Below are positions 1-6,361 of a stretch of 8,532 bases of DNA, piece by piece. Where the stretch lies: the NCBI GenBank assembly GCA_031284475.1, contig JAISZV010000280.1, forward strand, positions 1 through 8,532, written 5' to 3'. Below the pieces are notes generated by a model. That model was not told the DNA's origin. It was given only the letters and a program-made list of their open reading frames with translations, and searched no databases. A program made the translations under genes and the position numbers. This DNA comes from Proteiniphilum sp. (GTDB lineage Bacteria; Bacteroidota; Bacteroidia; Bacteroidales; Dysgonomonadaceae). Position 1 is the stretch's first letter; every line of letters starts with the position of its first letter.

Positions 1-82
1 AATACCATTCTTCCGTCTGTTCATCGAAATGAGTCCTTATTTTCTTCTCTTCAAACAATTTAATAGCTGTTTCCTGTGTCAT
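1..82 (-). CDS. Bro-N domain protein (phage antirepressor/DinD-like), N-terminal fragment cut by the window edge
   Basis: Reading leftward from an ATG at 82-80, 27 codons stay open to the window edge. The peptide contains KIRTHFDEQTEEWY (residues 14-27). This matches the opening of the Bro-N family, where a charged start of the form KxRxHxDExxExWY leads into a segment like FSIVDVV. That domain occurs in phage antirepressors and in DinD-like proteins of bacterial chromosomes, and is thought to bind DNA. Full proteins of this type are usually about 250-300 residues, so most of the gene lies outside. The start is supported by a promoter-like TATCTTTG box 23 bases upstream, giving a short leader typical of this phylum. 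It is transcribed away from the DUF3810 gene. The family call rests on a short peptide and is recognition from memory, not a search. The wider role (prophage remnant or chromosomal gene) cannot be decided here. Confidence 0.72.
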   Translation of the reverse strand, partial: MTQETAIKLFEEKKIRTHFDEQTEEWY

Positions 83-104
83 AATTTCAGATATATTTTG
101 AATG

Positions 105-112
105 CAAAGATA
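105..112 (-). promoter_or_regulatory. Bacteroidota-type -7 promoter element for the Bro-N gene
   Basis: The minus strand reads TATCTTTG, matching the TAnnTTTG element of Bacteroidota housekeeping promoters. It lies 22 bases before the ATG at 82, so the leader would be roughly 15-20 nt. No convincing TTTG is seen at the -33 distance, so the call rests on the -7 box and its position. Confidence 0.55.
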
Positions 113-191
113 ATCATTATATCTCTATCTTTTTTAATCGTTTGCCGCTAAAGCCGAGCGATTTGGCTATCAAAGTATTATGAGCAGGCAA

Positions 192-209
192 AAAACGTAT
201 ATACGTTTT
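192..209. repeat. Perfect 18-bp palindrome, possible operator
   Basis: AAAACGTATATACGTTTT equals its own reverse complement over all 18 bases, with the centre between 200 and 201. It lies about 80 bp upstream of the Bro-N promoter box. With no loop it suits a dimeric DNA-binding protein better than an RNA hairpin. The binding protein is unknown. A perfect palindrome of this length is unlikely by chance but not impossible in AT-rich DNA. Confidence 0.6.
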
Positions 210-480
210 CCCGGCAAAGTATATTTTGGGGCATCGTAAATTTGCAGTTCCTTTTCCTTGTTTTTCCATCTTGCAGCGAGTGATCCCTAATGAGCTTATC
301 AAATTCTTTGAAAAATTAGTCAATGATGAAATAAATTTCTGTAACTTTACGGTCGGAAATCATAGCGAAATTATTAGTAAATAAATAGTTTTCAGCGCTT
401 TAAAATTACTATTTTTTCTGCTATATTCCTAATCTTTTTCTACTTTTCTTACATCGAACTCGCCTTATTATAGGATAGAA

Positions 481-543
481 ATGGAAAAACAAATTACAAA
501 ACGAGTGGCGACTCATTTTATTTTAGTCGCTACTAAATCGTAA
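481..543 (+). CDS. Possible 20-residue leader peptide upstream of the DUF3810 gene
   Basis: An ATG at 481 opens a 20-codon frame (MEKQITKRVATHFILVATKS) ending in TAA at 541-543, 28 bases before the DUF3810 ATG. A purine-rich AGGATAG precedes it. The distal half of this ORF contains the stem-loop at 504-534, an arrangement seen in translation-coupled leaders. No homologue is recognised and an ORF this short can arise by chance. The evidence is position and overlap with the stem only. Confidence 0.2.
   Translation: MEKQITKRVATHFILVATKS
504..534 (+). promoter_or_regulatory. 10-bp stem-loop in the probable DUF3810 leader
   Basis: AGTGGCGACT (504-513) pairs with AGTCGCTACT (525-534) as a 10-bp stem with one G-U pair around an 11-nt loop rich in T. 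No T tract follows on the plus strand, so a simple intrinsic terminator is unlikely. It may be a leader structure affecting expression of the gene at 572, or a protein-binding dyad. Confidence 0.45.
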
Positions 544-571
544 GGCTGTTTTATTTACCGGAAGAGTTAGT

Positions 572-1636
572 ATGACGTTAAAAAAAAGTGATAAAGCAAC
601 GAAGCGGAAATTAGCGCTTTGGCTGGTAATTGCAGGAGGATTGTTTGCGGTGGTATTCGCATTCAGCCTCAGTACAACGCTGTCGGAATGGTATATGCGT
701 GGGGCCTATCCCGTGGTGGCGACGGTTTTCTCTTTTATCTCGGCTCTCTTTCCTTTTTCATTGTATGACTTGTTCCTGATTGTGGCGGCGCTATGGTTGA
801 TAAAGTTGATTGTGTTTGTCATCATCCGAAAAACCGCTTTCTCAAAATTTCTCCGTTCATTGATCCGCTTCGTGACGGTGATTGTAGCCTGGTTCTATTT
901 CGGCTGGGGAATCGCCTACTTCCGGGAAGATTTCTACAGCCGCTGTGATGTGGCGGAAACGTCGTTCGATCCGGGAGTTTTCAGGGATTTTGCCGTCCGG
1001 TTCATCGATCATATAAACCGTTATTATACCGATTGTACGGATATGGATAAGGCGGGCGTACGGCGCGAAGTCGAATTAACGTATCAGGTATTGCACAAGC
1101 CGCTGAACATACCGTACCCCAACGGAAAAAGGAGGGTGAAGCCGATGATGTTTGAAACGGTATATTCCAAGATGGGTATTTCGGGATATTTCGGGCCGTT
1201 TTTCAATGAGCCTCATGTGAATGAGTACGGTCTGAATTTTACCTATCCGTTTACTCTGGCGCACGAAATGGCCCATCAGTTCGGAGTCGCCGCCGAATCG
1301 GAAGCAAACCTGTATGCTTTTGTGGTTTGCGCCCGCAGCGACGATGAAAAGATACGGTACAGCGCCTATGTGTCAACGCTCCGGTATGTGTTGAACGATA
1401 TACGCCGCTTCCTTCCTGAGGAGTATGAATCGCTGGCTTTGTCCATCCGGCCGGAGATCATTGCCGATCTGAAACGGAACCGGGAGCATTGGCTCGCGGC
1501 GAGAAACGAATCTTTGTCGAATGTTCAGGATAAAATGTATGATGCTTATCTGAAGACAAATAAAGTGAGTTCGGGGCAGGCTAATTACTCTGAAGTGGTA
1601 GGATTACTGGTTTCGAGTTATGATGTTTTATTATAA
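572..1636 (+). CDS. DUF3810 family membrane protein with HExxH zinc-peptidase-like motif
   Basis: This 354-residue protein has the layout of the DUF3810 family: an N-terminal membrane block followed by a soluble domain. Hydrophobic segments lie near residues 14-33, 64-85 and 97-117, with a further apolar stretch at 47-60. The positively charged stretch at 86-99 should be cytoplasmic, which would place the domain after residue 117 in the periplasm. That domain contains AHEMAHQFGVAAESEAN (230-246). H231, E232 and H235 form a HExxH motif, and E244 (or E242) could be the third zinc ligand, as in gluzincin peptidases. Length fits the family. The ATG at 572 is preceded by GGAAGAG at 560-566. It converges with the efflux operon and appears monocistronic. 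Peptidase activity is inferred from the motif; no substrate is known to me. Confidence 0.85.
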   Translation: MTLKKSDKATKRKLALWLVIAGGLFAVVFAFSLSTTLSEWYMRGAYPVVATVFSFISALFPFSLYDLFLIVAALWLIKLIVFVIIRKTAFSKFLRSLIRFVTVIVAWFYFGWGIAYFREDFYSRCDVAETSFDPGVFRDFAVRFIDHINRYYTDCTDMDKAGVRREVELTYQVLHKPLNIPYPNGKRRVKPMMFETVYSKMGISGYFGPFFNEPHVNEYGLNFTYPFTLAHEMAHQFGVAAESEANLYAFVVCARSDDEKIRYSAYVSTLRYVLNDIRRFLPEEYESLALSIRPEIIADLKRNREHWLAARNESLSNVQDKMYDAYLKTNKVSSGQANYSEVVGLLVSSYDVLL

Positions 1637-1699
1637 GATTTTCATTGCTGGCAAAATTTATTAGTGAAAAATATTATTGTTGATGATTTAATTTATCCA

Positions 1700-1867
1700 A
1701 AGTCTGGGGAAGCTTTCTACCATAGGCAGAAAGTGCAAACGAGATATAGGGAAGGTTTCGACCATAGGTAGAAAGTCCAAACGAGATATAGGGAAGGTTT
1801 CGACCATAGGTAGAAAGTCCAAACGAGGTCTGGGGAAGCTTTCTACCATGGGCAGAAAGTACAAACG
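1700..1867. repeat. Tandem array of four exact-length 42-bp units
   Basis: Units run 1700-1741, 1742-1783, 1784-1825 and 1826-1867, with no spacers. Units 2 and 3 are identical. Units 1 and 4 differ from each other at three positions, and unit 1 differs from unit 2 at eight. A broken fifth copy starts at 1868 (AAGTCTG). Every unit keeps a GGGAAG core, a CTTTCTACC or GTTTCGACC arm, and a GG(C/T)AGAAAG arm ending in CAAACG. The two arms pair as an imperfect stem of about eight base pairs with a 3-nt loop. The internal mismatch moves between unit types while the stem is kept. The length of 42 bp equals 14 codons and four helical turns. One plus frame and two minus frames stay open across the array. 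Function unknown. Confidence 0.9.
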
Positions 1868-1943
1868 AAGTCTGTGTGGACTTTACTTTTTCCTATGAGA
1901 ATTATTTATAAAAAAATGTTCATTTGATTTTTTTCGCGCAACT

Positions 1944-1985
1944 CTCACATCTCACATCCCCAATCCAACATCCCAAATCCCAACG
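1944..1985. repeat. Six degenerate 7-bp tandem units, G-rich on the minus strand
   Basis: The plus strand reads in steps of seven: CTCACAT, CTCACAT, CCCCAAT, CCAACAT, CCCAAAT, CCCAACG. The array ends two bases before the stop codon of the TolC-family gene. On the minus strand, which is the sense strand of that gene's 3' end, it gives GG, GGG and GGGG runs spaced by A/T-rich gaps. That could fold as a two-tier G-quadruplex in RNA. No such role is shown. Confidence 0.8.
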
Positions 1986-1987
1986 TA

Positions 1988-3307
1988 TTACTCCAAATAT
2001 TCCCCGACTTTGCCGCTGATTTGCAGCAGAGATATTTCGTAGAGTTTGGTACTGTACTGCGCGGTGAGAAGCCTTTGTCCCGCTTCGAGCAGGCTGTTTT
2101 GCGCTTCCCGGAGTTCTAATCCTGAGAGGTCGCCGATCTTGTACCGTTCCATGGCGATTTCGTAATTCAACTCTGCATTTTCGAGGCTTTCGAGTTCCAG
2201 ATTAGTCAAATCTATATTATTCTGGTAGGCCATCCACATATTGGCGAAGTCGCTTTCCAGCGCCAGTTTGTCTCTTTCAACCTGCAACTTCCGGTTTTGG
2301 ACGGTGATCTCGGCATTCTTCTGTTCCCTTCTGCGATTGAACCCGTTGAAGAGGGTATAACCGAGTGTAAGTCCTACATTTGGCCCCCAGGTACGTTGCC
2401 TGTCGAGCGTACCTGTATTATAGTTGTAGTGTGTAAATCCATAGCTTGCATTCAACCGCAGATAGGGGTAATTGTTGCTTCTCAGGGTTTTAAGATCCAA
2501 TTCGCTCAGTGTTTTGTTTTTTCCGCTCAGCAGGAGGGCTGTATTATGCTGCATTGCCCGGTTAAACAGGTCTTCTTTCGAGAGGGCGGTATTGAAAAGA
2601 ATAGTAGTGTCCTTCGCCAGGAAGTGTTGCTCCACGTCGCCCCCCATCATTTCATTCAACCGTATCCGGGAACTGTTGAGTATTTCGTACTGCTGGATGA
2701 GCAGCGAACTGTCCGCATTGAAATCAACCTTTGCCTGTTGCAGGTCGAGCCTCGAAAGGGAACCTACCTGGTATCGGGCTTCTACGATACGCAACCGTTC
2801 TTTGGAAAGCGATACCGCATATTGAAAGTTTTGCAGCCGTATCTGCTGTTGCACATAGTTGTAATATTCCGCCGTGAGGTTGGCAATGAAACCTTCCACA
2901 GCCAGCCGGGTATTTAATTCTCCCACCGTTTGCAACTCTTTCAGCCGTTGATAATTTGTTTGCACCCGGAATCCCTCGAAAAGCGTCCAGTTGAGGTTCA
3001 GGCCGGCGTCCAGCGTTTGAGTATTGGAATTACGACTTTTCAGCGCCTCTTCTTCTTCCGGCGGATATTGGTCGGAATTACTGTTGCGCAGGTTGTAACC
3101 GGAGTTCAGGCTGACCTCCGGCAGGAATCCTGCATTCCCCAATGTGACATTATTGTCGGAGATCAATTCTTCGTTGCGTACGATGCGCAGATCGTAATTG
3201 TTCTCCAGTCCGATTCTCAGACATTTCTGCAAATCCATCGCCAACTGTGCGGAAGCAACAGATGAAAGCAGGAGCGAGAGCAGTAACGGCACACTTTTTA
3301 TTATCAT
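1988..3307 (-). CDS. TolC-family outer-membrane efflux channel
   Basis: This 439-residue protein is the outer-membrane exit duct of the tripartite pump. Residues 1-20 are a signal peptide (one lysine, a leucine-rich core, VASA then Q21), with no lipobox cysteine. The internal duplication of this family is clear. TLFEGF (108-113) recurs as TLFNGF (318-323), and RYQVGSLSRLDLQQAK (178-193) recurs as RYKIGDLSGLELREAQ (388-403), each 210 residues apart. Each half supplies beta strands for the barrel and long helices for the periplasmic tunnel. Length is normal for the family. It is the last gene of the operon, and its ATG (3307-3305) overlaps the pump's stop codon as ATGA, which suggests translational coupling. 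The family assignment is strong; substrate specificity cannot be read here. Confidence 0.95.
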   Translation of the reverse strand: MIIKSVPLLLSLLLSSVASAQLAMDLQKCLRIGLENNYDLRIVRNEELISDNNVTLGNAGFLPEVSLNSGYNLRNSNSDQYPPEEEEALKSRNSNTQTLDAGLNLNWTLFEGFRVQTNYQRLKELQTVGELNTRLAVEGFIANLTAEYYNYVQQQIRLQNFQYAVSLSKERLRIVEARYQVGSLSRLDLQQAKVDFNADSSLLIQQYEILNSSRIRLNEMMGGDVEQHFLAKDTTILFNTALSKEDLFNRAMQHNTALLLSGKNKTLSELDLKTLRSNNYPYLRLNASYGFTHYNYNTGTLDRQRTWGPNVGLTLGYTLFNGFNRRREQKNAEITVQNRKLQVERDKLALESDFANMWMAYQNNIDLTNLELESLENAELNYEIAMERYKIGDLSGLELREAQNSLLEAGQRLLTAQYSTKLYEISLLQISGKVGEYLE

Positions 3308-6300
3308 AGCTCTTTCTTTTTCAGTCTTTTCATTTCTTTTACTTCCCTGTCGGTAGAGAAATAGACATACATAGCCGGGATGAGGAAAAGGGTGAGTAGG
3401 GTAGAGATGAGCAACCCGCCTACTACGGCCGTTCCCATAGCGATCCGCCCGTTAGCTCCTTCTCCGGTGGCGAACATAAGGGGTATCAATCCGAGGATGG
3501 TGGAGATACTGGTCATCAGGATGGGGCGTAGCCGTTGCACCGACGCTTCTATGATCGCTTTGAACTTATTAATGCCGGCGTTCTGCCGCTGGTTGGCAAA
3601 CTCCACGATAAGTATTCCGTTCTTGGCTACCAGGCCTATCAGCATAATGATCCCGATCTGGCTGTAAATATTCATCGTAATTCCGAACATCCACATAAAC
3701 AGCAATGCCCCGAACAGGGCCAAAGGAACCGTGAACATAATGACGAACGGATCTTTGAAACTTTCGAACTGCGCAGCCATCACAAGGAAAATCAACACAA
3801 TAGCCAGGGTGAAAGCGAAAAGCAGGCTGGAAGAACTTTCCCGGAAGTTCCTTGATTCGCCTTCGAGGGCAGTCCTGAACGTTTCGTCCAGCACATCGGC
3901 GGCAATCCTGTCCATCTCTTCCAACCCTTGGCCTAATGAATAGCCGGGCGTCAGTCCCGCCGAGATGGTGGCCGAATTGAAGCGGTTGTACCGGTAGAGC
4001 TGGGGTGGGGCGACCGACTCTTCGAGTTTTACCAAGTTGTCCATCTGTATCATCTGCCCGGCGTTATTTTTGATGTAGATGGTTTTCAGGTTGACCGGCG
4101 TATTGCGCTGTTGGCGGTTGATTTCACCCAGTATCTGATACTGTTTACCGTTCATGTAGAAATAACCCATCCGCTGGCCGCTGAGCGCATATTGAAGGGT
4201 TTGCCCGATGTCGCGGGTACTTACCCCTAACATAGCAGCCTTGTCGCGGTCGATGATGATCCGTGTTTCCGGTTTGGTAAACTTCAAATCTACGTCGCTC
4301 ATCTGGAAGTGCGGGCTTGCGTTCATCCTATCCATGAAAAGAGGAATAAACTCCTGCAATTTCTCAATATTGGGCGCCTGCAATACATACCGTATCGGCA
4401 TGCCGGCGCGGCGGCCGCCGAAAGTAGATTGCTGCTGTACGAATGCGCGGGCTGCGTTTTCGTTCCTCACGGCCAGGGTGATGGAGTCGGCTATCTCCAT
4501 CTGGCTGCGTTCGCGTTGGTCTAAGTCGGGCAGCACCATGCGTATCATACCAAATCCGCCGCGGATCATGGTGATATTCGATTCCTTTTCGGGAGTGATG
4601 GAATCGGCTATCTGTGAGATGCGCTCGGTATAGTCCCTGATAAATTCGTAGGTGGCTCCCTCCGGGGCGGAACTTCTGATCATCACCACGGAGCGGTCTT
4701 CCAGCGGAGCCATCTCCGCAGGTATCCTATTCCAGAAAAAAACAATAAATACTCCGGCAATGCCGATAACAGGCAGTACGAGCCATTTACGGTGCAGGAA
4801 CAAACGCAATGATCTGTCGTAAAACCTGTTCAATCCGTCGAAGATTATTTCGGTCTTTTCGTAAAGTTTACTCTTTTTCCGCCTTCTTGCGAGCATTTTG
4901 GATGAAAGCATCGGCACAAAAGACAAGGCGGCGAAAGAGGAGATAATAACCGCTCCGGAGATCACGATACTAAATTCGCGGAACAGCCGCCCGGTCATCC
5001 CTTCCAGAAAGACGATAGGAATAAATATCGCCACTAATGTAATGGTAGTGGAGATTACGGCGAAAAATATCTCTTTGGATCCCATAATGGACGCTTCTTC
5101 CGGATCCATTCCGCCCTCAACTTTCTGGTAGATGTTCTCGGTTACTACTATGGCGTCGTCCACTACAAGCCCTACCGCCAATACGACTGCCAACATCGAC
5201 AGTACGTTGATGGAGAATCCTGCCAGGTACATCACGAAGAAGATACCGATCAGCGAGATCGGAATCACTAATGCGGGAATCAGGGTTACGCGCCAGTTCC
5301 TCAGGAAGACAAAGATGATGGCTACAACCAGAATGAAGGCGATGAGCACAGTGCTTTCTACCTCACTGATAGAAGCTCTGATAAATTTGGTGTTATCGAA
5401 TGCCACGTCGATGGTTATATCTTCGGGAAGGTCTTTGCGCATTTGTTCCATACGTACCCTTACCTCGTCGGCAATACTGATATGGTTGGCGCCCGGTTGC
5501 GGGATGATTACACAACTCACCATAGGCACTCCGTTTCTTTTGAGGATATTCTGGCGGTTGGCCGCATCTAATTCGGCAAAACCCACATCGCGGAAGCGCA
5601 CAATACGGAAGTCATTCTCTATGAGGATCAGATTGTTGAAGTCTTCCGGAGTCTGCATTAATCCCATGGTACGTATGGATTGTTCTATATGGTCGCCTTC
5701 GATACTCCCGGCGGGAAGTTCTATATTTTCCTTGTCCAGCGCATTTTTAATATCTATCGGGGTGATATTATATGCGGCCATCCTGAGGGGATCGAGCCAC
5801 AAACGCATGGCGTACCGATATTCTCCCCATATCTCCACGGCGCTTACGTTGGAGATGGTTTGTAGCCGTTCTTTTACGGTGAGATCCGCAATCTCGGAAA
5901 GTTCCAGCATCGACCGGAGCGGACTTTGTACGGTGATCTGCATAATGGGATCGGAGTCCGCATCCGCTTTCGATACCGTAGGCGGATCAACGTCGCGGGG
6001 CAGGTATCTTTGCGCGATAGAGACTTTATCCCTCACATCGTTCGCGGCAGTCTCCATATCAATGCTCAACTCGAACTCTACGGTGATCCGCGAACTGCCC
6101 TGGCTGCTTTGGCTGATGAGTGAACGGATTCCCGGAATGCCGTTGATATTCTGTTCCAGCGGCTCGGTGATCTGGTTTTCGATCACCTCTGCGTTGGCGC
6201 CGGGGTAGGATACATTGACGGTAATGATGGGATTGTCTACGTTGGGGTATTCGCGGACGGGAAGACTGGTATAGCCTATCATCCCGAAGATGATGATGAT

Positions 6301-6357
6301 CAACACCATCACCGTGGCCAAAACCGGTCGTTTTATACTTAATTCCGATAAGTTCAT
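3304..6357 (-). CDS. RND efflux pump, inner-membrane permease subunit (HAE-1/AcrB-like)
   Basis: This 1017-residue proton-driven exporter has the usual length and two-fold layout: TM1 near 11-29, a large periplasmic loop, a TM2-6 bundle from about 335, TM7 near 523-541, a second periplasmic loop, and a final TM8-12 bundle. The proton-relay residues are present. D400 and D401 lie in GLVVDDAIVV, and K912 lies in GLVAKNGILIVEF, matching D407, D408 and K940 of E. coli AcrB. This points to a drug or lipid exporter of the HAE-1 class rather than a metal exporter, though the exact substrate is unknown. The gene starts 4 bp after the adaptor stop and overlaps the channel gene by 4 bp, so all three should be made together. 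The reading frame is intact with no missing key residue. Confidence 0.97.
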   Translation of the reverse strand: MNLSELSIKRPVLATVMVLIIIIFGMIGYTSLPVREYPNVDNPIITVNVSYPGANAEVIENQITEPLEQNINGIPGIRSLISQSSQGSSRITVEFELSIDMETAANDVRDKVSIAQRYLPRDVDPPTVSKADADSDPIMQITVQSPLRSMLELSEIADLTVKERLQTISNVSAVEIWGEYRYAMRLWLDPLRMAAYNITPIDIKNALDKENIELPAGSIEGDHIEQSIRTMGLMQTPEDFNNLILIENDFRIVRFRDVGFAELDAANRQNILKRNGVPMVSCVIIPQPGANHISIADEVRVRMEQMRKDLPEDITIDVAFDNTKFIRASISEVESTVLIAFILVVAIIFVFLRNWRVTLIPALVIPISLIGIFFVMYLAGFSINVLSMLAVVLAVGLVVDDAIVVTENIYQKVEGGMDPEEASIMGSKEIFFAVISTTITLVAIFIPIVFLEGMTGRLFREFSIVISGAVIISSFAALSFVPMLSSKMLARRRKKSKLYEKTEIIFDGLNRFYDRSLRLFLHRKWLVLPVIGIAGVFIVFFWNRIPAEMAPLEDRSVVMIRSSAPEGATYEFIRDYTERISQIADSITPEKESNITMIRGGFGMIRMVLPDLDQRERSQMEIADSITLAVRNENAARAFVQQQSTFGGRRAGMPIRYVLQAPNIEKLQEFIPLFMDRMNASPHFQMSDVDLKFTKPETRIIIDRDKAAMLGVSTRDIGQTLQYALSGQRMGYFYMNGKQYQILGEINRQQRNTPVNLKTIYIKNNAGQMIQMDNLVKLEESVAPPQLYRYNRFNSATISAGLTPGYSLGQGLEEMDRIAADVLDETFRTALEGESRNFRESSSSLLFAFTLAIVLIFLVMAAQFESFKDPFVIMFTVPLALFGALLFMWMFGITMNIYSQIGIIMLIGLVAKNGILIVEFANQRQNAGINKFKAIIEASVQRLRPILMTSISTILGLIPLMFATGEGANGRIAMGTAVVGGLLISTLLTLFLIPAMYVYFSTDREVKEMKRLKKKEL

Positions 6358-6361
6358 TTTG

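Larger units (their letters stand above)
83..571. other. AT-rich divergent intergenic region
   Basis: This spacer separates the leftward Bro-N gene from the rightward DUF3810 gene. It holds the Bro-N promoter box, an 18-bp palindrome at 192-209, a weak plus-strand TAACTTTA box at 342-349 without a well-spaced TTTG, and a 20-codon ORF with an internal stem-loop just before the DUF3810 gene. A 68-codon open frame on the minus strand (323-117) has no recognisable features and is not called. No tRNA or known riboswitch was recognised. Confidence 0.6.
1637..1987. other. Convergent intergenic region filled with two tandem-repeat arrays
   Basis: This spacer lies between the 3' ends of the DUF3810 gene (plus) and the TolC-family gene (minus). 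It holds four 42-bp units (1700-1867) and six 7-bp units (1944-1985). No classical GC-rich terminator with a T tract is visible for either gene. Only an A-run/T-run segment around 1911-1935 and the weak dyads inside each 42-bp unit could serve. Confidence 0.7.

Noticed and set aside
117..323. 68-codon minus-strand open frame upstream of the Bro-N gene
   Set aside because: No recognisable domain. It contains the perfect palindrome and ends just beside the Bro-N promoter box, in AT-rich spacer. It is most likely chance.
1700..1867. CRISPR array
   Set aside because: The 42-bp units are directly contiguous with no unique spacers, and no cas gene is present.
1911..1935. A-run then T-run segment as an intrinsic terminator for the two convergent genes
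   Set aside because: Only a short ATGTTCAT dyad and A-T pairing are present with no GC-rich stem, so it is too weak to call.
2297..2917. 206-codon plus-strand open frame
   Set aside because: Antisense shadow of the TolC-family gene.
5132..6208. 358-codon plus-strand open frame
   Set aside because: It lies entirely antisense to the RND pump gene, whose family match is unambiguous, and its serine/isoleucine-rich product shows no domain.
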